A DNA stretch of 64,000 bases from Nitrospira sp. BO4 (GCA_030144965.1 JAMPUU010000012.1:310001-374000); one strand, 5' to 3'; counted from the first letter of the stretch, positions 18,632 through 27,146 are shown. A program made the numbers and translations. Notes: generated by a model from the sequence alone, not told the origin.

Positions 18632-19785
18632 CAACTCATTCACGCCGGGCCGGTATTCTTCCCTATCAAGACATCAAACGGCTGATCGCGAACAAAGCCA
18701 TCAGTGCCTCTCCCGCAGTTGAAGACAGGCAGATCCAACCGGCCAGCCTTGATCTCCGTCTGGGCCGTAAAGCCTATCGGCTTATCAGCAGCTTCTTGCC
18801 GGAACTCTCGGCCATTTCTTCCAGATTGAATGTGCTGGATTTCTATCAATCGGACCTCGTGATGTATGAGATGGACCTGACCGACGGTGCCATTCTGGAA
18901 AAGGGCCATGTCTATCTCGTTCCGTTGCTGGAACAGTTGGCTCTGCCGAAGACAATTCGTGCACGGGCAAATCCAAAAAGCACGACGGGTCGTCTGGATG
19001 TGTTCACTCGTGTGGTCACCGATCTCACGGCCGGATTTGATGAAATCCGGGCCGGCTACCGGGGCCGGCTCTTCCTGGAAGTGGTTCCACGCTCGTTTGC
19101 CATCAAGGTGCGCACTGGGCAGTCGCTGAACCAAATTCGATTTGTCTGTGGCGAGTCTACCGTTTCGGACCGAACTCTTCAGACGCTTCATCGGAGCACG
19201 CCGTTGCTGTATCACAATGTGACCTCCGGTAAGATCATCAGCAGCCGAGACTTTCGCGCTGAACGAGGCTTGTTCCTCCGCATCGATCTGAAAGGCACGG
19301 ATCAAGCCGACTCCCGTGTGATCGGATACCGCGCGAAAAAGAACAGCCACGTTATCGACCTTGCCAAAGTCGGCCACTATGCGGCGGCCGATTTTTGGGA
19401 ACCGCTCCATCGTCATCGCCATGACAGTTTGCTATTGGAGCCGGAAGAGTTCTATATCCTTGCTTCGAAGGAGCGCATCTGCGTGCCTGCCGGCTATGCG
19501 GCTGAAATGGTTGCCTATGAAGCAGCCTGTGGAGAGCTGCGGACCCACTATGCCGGTTTCTTCGACCCAGGCTTCGGCTATGGGTCGAATGGAGAGATCA
19601 AAGGCACACAAGTCGTGCTGGAGGTTCGCCCCCACGACGTGCCATTCTTGATCCATGACGGACAGACTTTTTTCAAGGTCGTCTATGACAAGATGATGGG
19701 ACTGCCAACACAACTCTACGGATCATTACTGGGATCATCCTATCAACAACAAACGTTGACGCTCAGTAAGCATTTCAAAGTCTGA
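18628..19785 (+). CDS. 2'-deoxycytidine 5'-triphosphate deaminase (two-domain)
   Basis: 385 residues, roughly twice the length of E. coli Dcd, because the dUTPase/Dcd fold is present in two tandem copies. The first half has IQPASLDLRLG and RANPKSTTGRLDVFTR; the second half has HYAGFFDPGFGYG and GQTFFKVVYDKM. It deaminates dCTP to dUTP for thymidylate synthesis. Double-length forms are known in alphaproteobacteria and others. Translation starts at GTG 18628, overlapping the KamA-type stop. It is followed after 2 nt by a small membrane protein gene. Confidence 0.88.
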   Translation: MTTHSRRAGILPYQDIKRLIANKAISASPAVEDRQIQPASLDLRLGRKAYRLISSFLPELSAISSRLNVLDFYQSDLVMYEMDLTDGAILEKGHVYLVPLLEQLALPKTIRARANPKSTTGRLDVFTRVVTDLTAGFDEIRAGYRGRLFLEVVPRSFAIKVRTGQSLNQIRFVCGESTVSDRTLQTLHRSTPLLYHNVTSGKIISSRDFRAERGLFLRIDLKGTDQADSRVIGYRAKKNSHVIDLAKVGHYAAADFWEPLHRHRHDSLLLEPEEFYILASKERICVPAGYAAEMVAYEAACGELRTHYAGFFDPGFGYGSNGEIKGTQVVLEVRPHDVPFLIHDGQTFFKVVYDKMMGLPTQLYGSLLGSSYQQQTLTLSKHFKV

Positions 19786-19787
19786 TC

Positions 19788-20201
19788 ATGACTCCATCCG
19801 ACCTGCCACCTCATCAAGATGAGTCGCTGAAGCCGTCGCCTCCGACCGAACCGGGCGAGCAAGATGGTGGGAGCGATCACCAAGTGCATGTCATCGGCTT
19901 GATGGTCGGCACGGCGTTAATGTTTATCGGCTTTCTCAATGTGTTTCTGTCCATCAGCGGCGGCTTCGAAATCAATGTCGTCCCGTTTCTCATTTATTTC
20001 TGCGGCTTGACGATATGGGCGAATGCGGCCATCGAAACCCCGACTATCCGTTACGGAGTCATGGGCCTTGCGATCGCGTTAGCCTTGGGCCTTTTTCAGT
20101 ATGGGGAAGTCCTATTTTGGCATAAGCAGGTCATCTTCTGGGCAACCATCATCATTGTCATGTACTTCATGTTCGTCGAGCCCAAGAAACCTACAACGTG
20201 A
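19788..20201 (+). CDS. small integral membrane protein
   Basis: 137 residues. A hydrophilic proline-rich N-terminus (about 35 residues) is followed by four hydrophobic helices: VIGLMVGTALMFIGFLNVFL, VVPFLIYFCGLTIWANAA, YGVMGLAIALALGLFQYG and VIFWATIIIVMYFMFV. No motif identifies a function. It starts 2 nt after the dCTP deaminase stop and is probably the last intact gene before the decayed glycosyltransferase stub. Confidence 0.75.
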   Translation: MTPSDLPPHQDESLKPSPPTEPGEQDGGSDHQVHVIGLMVGTALMFIGFLNVFLSISGGFEINVVPFLIYFCGLTIWANAAIETPTIRYGVMGLAIALALGLFQYGEVLFWHKQVIFWATIIIVMYFMFVEPKKPTT

Positions 20202-20209
20202 TCTCCTCG

Positions 20210-20314
20210 ATGACGTTATCCGTCATCATTCCAACTTGGAACGAAGAGAGCACACTCCCCCGGACTCCGGCATGCCCATCGGCCTCGGATATTCACGAAA
20301 TGATCAGTGAGTAG
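20210..20314 (+). pseudogene. remnant of a family-2 glycosyltransferase (N-terminal stub)
   Basis: ATG at 20210 opens a 34-codon frame starting MTLSVIIPTWNEESTLPRT, which is the beginning of a GT-2 glycosyltransferase (SVIIPT.NE). After about 19 residues the similarity ends and a TAG follows at 20312-20314. In many genomes the TIGR04283 glycosyltransferase that starts this way sits beside a TIGR04282 protein, and that partner begins here at 20321. The stub is therefore best read as a gene reduced by an internal deletion. Confidence 0.7.
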
Positions 20315-20320
20315 AAACGA

Positions 20321-21094
20321 ATGCCGAACCCTCGTCTCAGCACTCAGCCCGTATCGTCCGCTCAGCGAGACGAGCATCCGACGCTCCGTACTGCATTGGT
20401 GATATTCGCCAAGGCACCGATTCCCGGCCAGGTAATGACGCGCCTCTGTCCGCCACTCACTGCCGACGAAGCGGGTACCCTGCACGGCAGTTTCGTACTC
20501 GACACACTCGAACGTACAAAGACCGCGGTCGGGAAACTGCCGATCGTACGTTATCTAGTCTGTGCGCCATCCTCCGCCCACGTGTTTTTCAAAATTCTGG
20601 AGGAGCGGCACGGTGTGAAGTTGATCGACCAAGTCGGCCACGACCTCGGTACACGCATGAACCAGGCTGTTGCAACACTGTTCGCCGGAGGATACCGGCG
20701 GGTCATCGTGATCGGGACGGACGTGCCGACGCTTCCGCTCGACCGTTTCAAACAGTCACTTACCCTGCTGGAGAATCATGATGTCGTGTTCGGTCCCGCA
20801 TTTGACGGAGGTTATTATCTCATCGGCCTAAAACAGACATGCCCCGAGCTCTTCGCTGATATTCCCTGGTCTACTGAGCACGTGCTCAGACTCACCCAAG
20901 AGAAAGCGGCCACGCTCGGACTCACGACCGCCTTGATCGAGCCTTGGCGTGAGATCGATACTGTTGACGATCTTCAGGCCCTCATCGAGACAAGCATCGT
21001 TGACAGCAAGAAGCCCAAGAATGATCGGGCCTTTTCAAGTCGTACCACCGGCGTACTGCAACTACTCGCCAAACGACTGAGTTTAAGAGCATAA
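20321..21094 (+). CDS. TIGR04282-type (DUF2064) glycosyltransferase-like protein
   Basis: 257 residues with a GT-A/nucleotidyltransferase-like fold. LVIFAKAPIPGQVMTRLCPPL is the family signature at the N-terminus, followed by VIVIGTDVPTLPLD and VVFGPAFDGGYYLIGLK. TIGR04282 proteins are named for a proposed role in arsenosugar biosynthesis, usually next to a TIGR04283 partner, which here is only a stub just upstream. The C-terminal 30 residues are basic and variable. No arsenic-methylation gene is present in the window, so the pathway assignment rests on the family name only. Confidence 0.87.
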   Translation: MPNPRLSTQPVSSAQRDEHPTLRTALVIFAKAPIPGQVMTRLCPPLTADEAGTLHGSFVLDTLERTKTAVGKLPIVRYLVCAPSSAHVFFKILEERHGVKLIDQVGHDLGTRMNQAVATLFAGGYRRVIVIGTDVPTLPLDRFKQSLTLLENHDVVFGPAFDGGYYLIGLKQTCPELFADIPWSTEHVLRLTQEKAATLGLTTALIEPWREIDTVDDLQALIETSIVDSKKPKNDRAFSSRTTGVLQLLAKRLSLRA

Positions 21095-21127
21095 TGCGCG
21101 AGGTCTTCATCGGCCAAAGGTGTTCTT

Positions 21128-21862
21128 ATGGATGAACGTGTAGCACTCATTACCGGAGGGGCTAAAGGCATCGCACGCGGGATCGCGCTCGACCTCGCCG
21201 CCCGGCATTGGAAGATTGCCTTCTGCTATCGGAACAGCGAAGCAGCGGCACAGACAACGGCACAGGATATCACGCGGCAAGGAGGGCAGGCGCTGGCGAT
21301 TCGCTGCGATGTCTCAGACCCCATAGCCGCCAAGAATCTGGTAGCACAGGTAGAAAAAGACTGGGGGCGGATCGACGTCCTGGTCAACGGAGCCGGTCCT
21401 TATCACCGAGTGAACATATTCGACGAGACGATCGAGGGGTGGAACGAGATGTTCGACGGCAATCTGCACCCTATTTTCTATCTTGCGCAAGCTGTCGCGC
21501 CAGGCATGAAAGCCCGCAAAACCGGTCGGATCATCAGTTTCAGTATGGCCAATGCGGACCAGATGGAAGCGCAGGCCGACGTCACCGCCCACTATATCGC
21601 CAAAGCCGGAGTGCTCATCCTCACGCGCACGTTGGCCAAACTATTGGCGCCATATGGCATTACTGTCAATGCCATCTCGCCCGGCTTCATCGACTCGGGC
21701 AGCGCACCGCCGCAGGAACTTGCAGCCATGACGAAACGCATTCCGGCCGGCTACATCGGTACAGTTGAGGACACCGTTGCAGCTGTCCGTTACCTGCTCA
21801 GCGAGGACGCACGGTATGTGAATGGTGCGAATATTCAAATCAGCGGGGCGTGGGGAATCTAG
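21128..21862 (+). CDS. SDR family oxidoreductase
   Basis: 244 residues, a FabG-like classical SDR. The cofactor loop is TGGAKGIARGIA; VLVNGAGPYH replaces NNAG; the active site is the serine in ISFSMANADQ and YIAKAG; the tail VNGANIQISGAWGI replaces the common VDGG. The sequence differs from the SDR at 1-795. The substrate is unknown. The start ATG at 21128 is followed downstream, after 13 nt, by the zinc-ribbon gene with a strong ribosome site, so the two are likely co-transcribed. Confidence 0.9.
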   Translation: MDERVALITGGAKGIARGIALDLAARHWKIAFCYRNSEAAAQTTAQDITRQGGQALAIRCDVSDPIAAKNLVAQVEKDWGRIDVLVNGAGPYHRVNIFDETIEGWNEMFDGNLHPIFYLAQAVAPGMKARKTGRIISFSMANADQMEAQADVTAHYIAKAGVLILTRTLAKLLAPYGITVNAISPGFIDSGSAPPQELAAMTKRIPAGYIGTVEDTVAAVRYLLSEDARYVNGANIQISGAWGI

Positions 21863-21875
21863 AAGGGAGGCCTGG

Positions 21876-22280
21876 ATGCTATCGGATCAGGAACGGGAGA
21901 AGCATCGTCGATTCGTTCAGGCACTCCAACATGAGCATCTCACGTGTACCAAACCCGGCTGCGGGGGAGCGATGGCGATCACCGATCATACTCCGCACAG
22001 CGCCCGCATCAAGACATACGAAGCGGCATGCGAGCGTTGTCACACGATCGAGAAAATCACCGGCAAGGAAGAACACCAGCCGTCGTGGGACGTGGCCTCC
22101 ATCACCTTGATGGCGGAAACGCATCTCCTTCACGAACAACCGGCGTGCCCCTACGACGATACACCCATCACTTTCATTTCCTTACCCAATCCTCGCCGAA
22201 AAGCCCGATACCGTCTCTTGTGCTACTACTGTGGCCGCCACACTGAAATGAACTGGCCGCCACCGGAAGCGAAAGGGTAA
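21876..22280 (+). CDS. zinc-ribbon protein of unknown function
   Basis: 134 residues from ATG 21876, which follows an AGGGAGG site. Four cysteine pairs or near-pairs are spread along it: CTKPGC, CERC, CPYDD and CYYCGRH, enough for two zinc ribbons. The middle reads KTYEAACERCHTIEKITGK. No enzymatic motif is present. It may bind nucleic acid or be a small metal-structured adaptor. I do not recognise the family. Confidence 0.7.
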   Translation: MLSDQEREKHRRFVQALQHEHLTCTKPGCGGAMAITDHTPHSARIKTYEAACERCHTIEKITGKEEHQPSWDVASITLMAETHLLHEQPACPYDDTPITFISLPNPRRKARYRLLCYYCGRHTEMNWPPPEAKG

Positions 22281-22365
22281 CAAATACTCGCAGCTAGCGA
22301 CGTGGTCCAAGGGAGATGGCGGTGCCACGTTGGCCATCCATCTCCCCTGAAACCATAGCTGGAGT

Positions 22366-22845
22366 CTACCGGTCCGCAATTCCTGGCGCGAGGACCAAGT
22401 TGACCGGAAGCTTCTCGTCTAGCGTATATGGGCTAGCTCTGTTTTCCTTGACCCATCGCTTCTCCGCCACAGATTCGAAGGGGGCAGGCAGCTCCCCTTG
22501 AAGCGACCACAGGTCAAAGGGTGTCTCATCTATGGATATCTCCCAGTCATATCCTCTGTCCTTCACAAAGGGAGCAATCACTTTATCCAGTGTCTTGACC
22601 CACCATTCTCTCAGAATCGGACCGGGCAGCGTCCTGGCGATTTGATCGACCTTGAATCGCACAAATCGGTCATTCGGTTCGCCGCCCACAAAGCACGAAC
22701 CCTTGGGTACTTCCTCGAAGATATGGACGACATAGAACTTCGGTAAGGGAATGCTTGCGTACACCTCCGTGATGCGCTTAGCCATTTCCCTCTTGTCTTC
22801 AGCCGTATACGCTCCCGCCGGATGATAGACTTTCCACAATGGCAT
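22366..22845 (-). CDS. tautomerase-like protein (cis-CaaD/MIF superfamily)
   Basis: 159 residues from ATG 22845, which has a GGGAGGAAG site. The protein begins MPLWKVYHPAGAYT, so a catalytic Pro-2 would sit at position 1 after methionine removal, as in the tautomerase superfamily. FYVVHIFEEVPKGSCFVGG and NDRFVRFKVDQIART fit the longer cis-3-chloroacrylic-acid-dehalogenase-like or oxalocrotonate-tautomerase-like proteins. It is divergent from a MarR gene, and the gap between them carries a near-perfect palindrome, so MarR control is plausible. Confidence 0.75.
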   Translation of the reverse strand: MPLWKVYHPAGAYTAEDKREMAKRITEVYASIPLPKFYVVHIFEEVPKGSCFVGGEPNDRFVRFKVDQIARTLPGPILREWWVKTLDKVIAPFVKDRGYDWEISIDETPFDLWSLQGELPAPFESVAEKRWVKENRASPYTLDEKLPVNLVLAPGIADR

Positions 22846-23034
22846 CGTTCTTCCCTCCTCATCTGTTGAGCACATGATATATCAACGGTGGCCTCGTAAA
22901 AGCTCACCTGTCCCTCTTCAACTAAACGACTCTTCTAGGTCGCTCACTTATTGATGATGTCTCCTCAACCGAGAGCGTTTCTTTCCTGACAAGAACTCTA
23001 GCCATTGCTCGCTTATCAATTGCGAAGCCTCTCC

Positions 23035-23060
23035 TATATATGGGCATATGCCCCTATATA
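23035..23060. promoter_or_regulatory. palindrome between the tautomerase and marR genes, possible operator
   Basis: A perfect 12-bp palindrome GGGCATATGCCC (23042-23053) is flanked on each side, one base away, by TATATA, giving a symmetric 26-bp site. It lies in the 327-bp gap between two divergent genes, one of which codes for a MarR-type regulator; such regulators usually bind palindromes like this in their own promoters. A sequence with full anti-16S complementarity (AGGAGGTGAT, about 23096-23105) lies between it and marR but is too far from the marR start to serve it. Confidence 0.5.
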
Positions 23061-23172
23061 TCACCGTGTATTTGCCGTGTCAAACTCTTTATGTAGGAGG
23101 TGATTCAGTCATATAATGGTGTGGCATGTTTGGGCCGGCTTAGAATAGACCATCGATTGACGCGTATGAACA

Positions 23173-23526
23173 ATGACTGATCATCTGCCGTTTCAATCTC
23201 CCTGCTACTGCGCTGAATTGCGAAAGGCCTCACGTCGTGTCTCGCTCATCTATGACGCTCGGCTGAAGGCGAGCGGGCTCAGAACGAGTCAGTTTTCTTT
23301 ACTCGCTGAAATTGCCCGAGATCGTCCTGTACCTCCGACCATGAATGAACTGTCAAATTATCTTGTGATGGACCGTTCAACGCTGGGGCATAACCTGCGT
23401 CCTCTTCTACGTAAGGGACTTGTGGCCTTGCAGCAGGAATATGAGCAAGCATTGGGAGAAGGAGAAGCCGTATCACTCAGGACTACGCTCCACAAATTAT
23501 GTAGATCGAGACTCCTAAAAAGTTGA
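23173..23526 (+). CDS. MarR family regulator with internal deletion
   Basis: 117 residues; MarR proteins are usually 140-150. The dimerisation helix (CAELRKASRRVSLIYDARLK), the helix-turn-helix with MNELSNYLVMDRSTLGHNLRPL, and the C-terminal dimer helix (ALGEGEAVSLRTTLHKL) are all present. The stretch that should form the wing and the DRR..LT..G segment, about 30 residues after KGLVAL, is missing without a frameshift. DNA recognition by the helix may remain but wing contacts cannot. Possibly a recent in-frame deletion that disabled the repressor. Confidence 0.8.
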   Translation: MTDHLPFQSPCYCAELRKASRRVSLIYDARLKASGLRTSQFSLLAEIARDRPVPPTMNELSNYLVMDRSTLGHNLRPLLRKGLVALQQEYEQALGEGEAVSLRTTLHKLCRSRLLKS

Positions 23527-23599
23527 ACTCACGCGAGCGCCATTCTTTCCGCACGAGAAAGGTTGATGACGGAAGCGTCGCTCTTACTCGCCTTCTGAG

Positions 23600-24364
23600 C
23601 TAAGCTGATAGGGATTTTTTGACGAATTCTCCGAGCCGGCGGAAGTAGGTTTTGCCACCCACTGCATATGTGTCGTTGTGGTCGGCCCCTTGGATCACAT
23701 ACCATTCTTTGGGTGGCTTAGCAGCGTCGAACACTTGGCGTCCCAATTCAACAGGGATGATGTCATCCTTATCCCCGTGAATGATCAGCTTCGGCAGTGA
23801 GAGATACGGCAGCCGATCGATCAACCGAAATTCAGCCCCAAGGAACCAATGCATCGGCAAACCGCTGTAATGGAATTTAGCCACTGCCTCAATAGAGGGA
23901 AACGACGACTCGAGAATCAACGCTGAGGCGGGTCGTTGGGCCGCAAGGTCACCTGCCACGGAAGCCCCAAGCGATCGCCCAAACAGGACGACTCGTTCAG
24001 GGCGAATCTTTCTGGTTCGCGTGAGATGATCGTACGCTCCGCTCGCATCTTCGTAGAGCCCTTTCTCACTGGGACGGATATTCTGGCTCTTCCCATAGCC
24101 CCTGTAGTCGAACAAGAACACGGACAACCCCATCTGGTACAGGAGCCTGAGATTATCAAGGCGGTTGATGATATTCCCCGCATTGCCGTGACACCAGAGC
24201 ATAACAGGACGATCAGCTGCTGCCTCGACATACCAGCCGAAAAGTTGGACACCGTCGGATGATTGAAACCACACCTCCTCAAGCGGTAACCCGCTCTGCC
24301 GTGCCCAATCGCGATCTTGCCAAGGTTCCGGATGATAGACGAAGAATTGATCGAGGATGCTCAC
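23600..24364 (-). CDS. alpha/beta hydrolase
   Basis: 254 residues from GTG 24364. MLWCHGNAGNI is the oxyanion-hole region, GRSLGAS holds the nucleophile serine, KLIIHGDKDDIIPVELG holds the acid, and GADHNDTY the histidine, completing a Ser-Asp-His triad. The layout matches the BEM46/YqkD-type hydrolases that often have one N-terminal membrane anchor; here an anchor is not visible in the frame as read, so it may be cytoplasmic. The substrate is unknown. Confidence 0.88.
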   Translation of the reverse strand: MSILDQFFVYHPEPWQDRDWARQSGLPLEEVWFQSSDGVQLFGWYVEAAADRPVMLWCHGNAGNIINRLDNLRLLYQMGLSVFLFDYRGYGKSQNIRPSEKGLYEDASGAYDHLTRTRKIRPERVVLFGRSLGASVAGDLAAQRPASALILESSFPSIEAVAKFHYSGLPMHWFLGAEFRLIDRLPYLSLPKLIIHGDKDDIIPVELGRQVFDAAKPPKEWYVIQGADHNDTYAVGGKTYFRRLGEFVKKSLSA

Positions 24365-24442
24365 CGAAAGAGAATAGCGGAACCGCCTTTGAGAAGGAAG
24401 AGCTCTCTCTCCTCACCACCCACATGTGCTCAATTCATTGAA

Positions 24443-26383
24443 TCAGAAAAATCTTTGGACGCTGAATAGGACATCATTGTCGCGATCGCGGTGGTTGTAC
24501 TCCAGCCTCATCGACCAATTTCGAGCCAACGTGAAGCGCGATCCCACATACCACCGAAAATCGTCGGATTTATCTCCCAACGGATACTTCAAATACGACC
24601 CCGTCGCCATCAGTTTCCAACGCTCCGTGACATCAGCCAACATCCCAACCGTTGCCCCACCTCCAACTCGATGCATCTCATCATAGGCCTTGCTGAGGTT
24701 CGCCTCTACTTCCGCAAAGGCGAATAGCACTTCCCGTTTCAGCAAGCGAAATTCCTTTGCTCCTCCGATGCCGCCGTTGAAGAAGCCGTTGCTGCACAGT
24801 TGACAATCGTTGTGGCGGATCGTGTTCATACCGATGTTCAGTTTCCATGAGGGTGCGTGAAAGACGGAGTCCATCGGGGAAAGCGAGAGGAGGTTCAGCA
24901 ACGTGGCCCGTTCTACCCGCGTCTGATCCGCGCGGTTGTAGTGTCGTACCGTGATGGAAGCCATTTCAATTTGCGCATCGGGAGTATAGCCGACCTCAGG
25001 ATCCAGCAAAGTGTGGTAGCCTCCTCGAAACGTCGCTTCTTCAAAGGTATCGTTATTCCGCCAGCCTCCCCCGATGGCAGCCTGTAACATCTTGTGGCCG
25101 AGTTCGGGCTGTCTCGCGAAGGGACGCACGGTAAACTCTTCAGACGGGATGCGGAGCTGACTGCGGGCTGTCAGAACCGCTCGGTTTCGCTCCTTCCACT
25201 CTGGTTTTTGAGAGTCCGTCGTCTCAATCCGATAACGCAAATAATCTGATGCCAAGTCCAGCACGAATGCCTGCTTCGCAGGAACCAATCGGGTGAACGT
25301 CGGCGAGTTAAGCTCCCCAAGATCCTGTGTAATCCGGTGAGCCAGATCTCGCTCCACAGGAGGTAAGGACTCTCGCTTTCGCTTGATGACGGTACTACGG
25401 GAAGGGCGATAGGTGATATTCGATACCAAGCCTGGCTTTGACACAATCAATCTGACGGTGTCAGCTGGAACAGTCCAAAACATGAACTCGTCGGTCAAAT
25501 GCAAATCGGGGTCGGCATAATCCAACAGCGCAAGGAGATGGTAAGAACAATTCTCCTTGAAGAAAAAATAGTCGAAGTACGCATTCCCGAGTTCCCACGC
25601 ATGCATCAAGAATCGCCGCAGCTGGTCTTCCGTGAGATTTAGACGATATTCCCAAATATCCCGGTTTTCGATGTCCCGATACTGCTGTACCTTGAGGTAA
25701 TAGGGAATCGTCGAAAAGTATCCCTTATAGCTTCCGAAGATACCCCGAATAGGATAGGCAAGGCCGGCGCCGGGAGGTACGTCGGCTGCATAGTTGATAG
25801 TGTAAGCAAGGATGCGGGTCTGCTCGGTCTGCCCCTTCTGGTCGACGCGAAACAACGTATGGCCGAACATCGACGCTGGATTATTAAGGAAGGCCGAAGG
25901 AAAAATCAGGGAAATAGATTGAACCTCGAAATCTTCGTACCATCGATCAAACCGCTCGCAGGCGAGAGGCGGAAGACGGGTCGGATCAAACTTCAGTAGC
26001 TCCTTGAGCCAGTGGTAGCGGGCGATGAAGGCACATTGAGCCGGCTGTCGAGAGCGACCGACCAGTTCGGTGGAAAAGAATCGCGTAAGCGTGGCCGCGA
26101 GTTCGGCAGAAGGATCCGTCTTCCCTTGAGAGGATAAGAAAAATCCTGGATCATCCTGTTCGCTCTCATATCCTCCAAAGATTCCCTTGCGATAGTGCAA
26201 CAACAGATGCCATTCACGCCGATCCGCAAGTTTTTCTTGCTCAGCTTGGTCGATCAGTTGAGCGAGATACTGCTCATGATCCGATTGTTGCGCACTGGAA
26301 GGAAACGGAGCGAACAAACATGCTAGAAGCGCAAGGAGGGAAACCAACACGGTGTAAGAAAGAGACAACAAGGGCTCTGGCAT
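24443..26383 (-). CDS. DUF4105 (Lnb N-terminal periplasmic domain) protein
   Basis: 646 residues. The signal sequence VLVSLLALLACLFAPFPSSAQ is followed by a helical region and then the DUF4105/Lnb domain with SLIFPSAFLNNPASMFGHTLFRVD, a papain-fold segment found in bacterial envelope proteins. The C-terminal 250 residues are beta-rich with alternating aromatic residues and end in ..DNDVLFSVQRFF, an aromatic C-terminus typical of an outer-membrane barrel. So it is likely an outer-membrane protein with a periplasmic catalytic-like domain. The ATG at 26383 lies at the edge of a perfect hairpin loop, which may restrict its translation; TTG and GTG codons a few residues downstream are alternatives. 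Confidence 0.85.
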   Translation of the reverse strand: MPEPLLSLSYTVLVSLLALLACLFAPFPSSAQQSDHEQYLAQLIDQAEQEKLADRREWHLLLHYRKGIFGGYESEQDDPGFFLSSQGKTDPSAELAATLTRFFSTELVGRSRQPAQCAFIARYHWLKELLKFDPTRLPPLACERFDRWYEDFEVQSISLIFPSAFLNNPASMFGHTLFRVDQKGQTEQTRILAYTINYAADVPPGAGLAYPIRGIFGSYKGYFSTIPYYLKVQQYRDIENRDIWEYRLNLTEDQLRRFLMHAWELGNAYFDYFFFKENCSYHLLALLDYADPDLHLTDEFMFWTVPADTVRLIVSKPGLVSNITYRPSRSTVIKRKRESLPPVERDLAHRITQDLGELNSPTFTRLVPAKQAFVLDLASDYLRYRIETTDSQKPEWKERNRAVLTARSQLRIPSEEFTVRPFARQPELGHKMLQAAIGGGWRNNDTFEEATFRGGYHTLLDPEVGYTPDAQIEMASITVRHYNRADQTRVERATLLNLLSLSPMDSVFHAPSWKLNIGMNTIRHNDCQLCSNGFFNGGIGGAKEFRLLKREVLFAFAEVEANLSKAYDEMHRVGGGATVGMLADVTERWKLMATGSYLKYPLGDKSDDFRWYVGSRFTLARNWSMRLEYNHRDRDNDVLFSVQRFF

Positions 26384-26400
26384 CTCTGCCAGAGCCCTTG
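26369..26400 (-). terminator. 13-bp perfect hairpin overlapping the DUF4105 start
   Basis: CAAGGGCTCTGGC at 26369-26381 is exactly complementary to 26388-26400, with a six-base loop. On the minus strand it lies 11 nt after the DUF3015 stop and is followed by a T-rich stretch (CTTGTTGTCTCTTTCTT), as in an intrinsic terminator for that gene. It also holds the DUF4105 initiation codon: A and T in the loop, G in the stem. Confidence 0.7.
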
Positions 26401-26411
26401 CAATAACTTAG

Positions 26412-26921
26412 TTAGCGTACCGATGCTTGTGCGAGGACTGGATGGCCCGCAATGGCATCATTGAGGGACTTCACCAATGCTACCGGAGAAGCTTCTCCAG
26501 CTTGTACCAGGGACGTATAGCGCTCCTGGGTCATGGCAAAGAACTGTGCGTGGCGCTCGGCCGGCACACCCATCAGAGTCGCGAGTGAGGCCAGGTGTTC
26601 ACCCTGCCCCTGAGCCATCTCCGCCGTGAGGGCATCGAAGTTCAGCGACGCGAACATCGTCGTCTTGTGCTCGCTCATGATCTTGCCATCGTTGGTGCAT
26701 CCGGAGGTGCCAAAACTGATGCCGAAGGTCTGGCTGCCAAAGGTACCATTCGTGGTTGCCTGCAGCACCTGAGGGGCAATTTCCTTCTGGCCCTTATATT
26801 CGCCCCACGCCAGTTTCCCCAGCCCGCAGCCTGGACCGGTGTCTGGATTTGCCGCCATTGCCAGACCCGCCTGGGCGCCGAACAATACGGCGATAGACAA
26901 CAAGAGCACTTTCTTCGACAT
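26412..26921 (-). CDS. DUF3015 family exported protein
   Basis: 169 residues from ATG 26921 (MSKKVLLLSIAVLFGAQAGLAMA, a clear signal peptide), with a GGAGGA ribosome site upstream. The mature protein begins NPDTGPGCGLGKLAWG and has TFGISFGTSGCTNDG, the conserved cysteine- and glycine-containing core of DUF3015. These are small periplasmic proteins of unknown function, often next to DUF4105 proteins, as here. Both are minus-strand, but a strong hairpin separates them, so DUF4105 may be read through only partly. Confidence 0.88.
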   Translation of the reverse strand: MSKKVLLLSIAVLFGAQAGLAMAANPDTGPGCGLGKLAWGEYKGQKEIAPQVLQATTNGTFGSQTFGISFGTSGCTNDGKIMSEHKTTMFASLNFDALTAEMAQGQGEHLASLATLMGVPAERHAQFFAMTQERYTSLVQAGEASPVALVKSLNDAIAGHPVLAQASVR

Positions 26922-27146
26922 AAGTCCTCCTCCGTTAGAATTGATTAAGTACCCACCGATATTGTGATATTGCCAAGACACCGACCCGAAGTATAACCGA
27001 ATTCATCTCCGATGTTGACAAAAAAGTTCTCGCACCGAAATCATCAAGCCCACTTAAGTGAGGCGGATGATTATAGACAAATCACATGAGCGCAACAACT
27101 TTTTCTTGGCGCCGTCTTTCTTACGCGAACCCAACCGATGTCCGCC

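Noticed and set aside
18640-19422. 260-codon minus-strand frame
   Set aside because: Antisense to the dCTP deaminase, no start site or family.
23094-23178. Leader peptide upstream of marR behind AGGAGGTGAT
   Set aside because: The strong ribosome-like site is 15 nt from the nearest ATG; the GTG inside it would overlap the site itself. Kept only as a remark.
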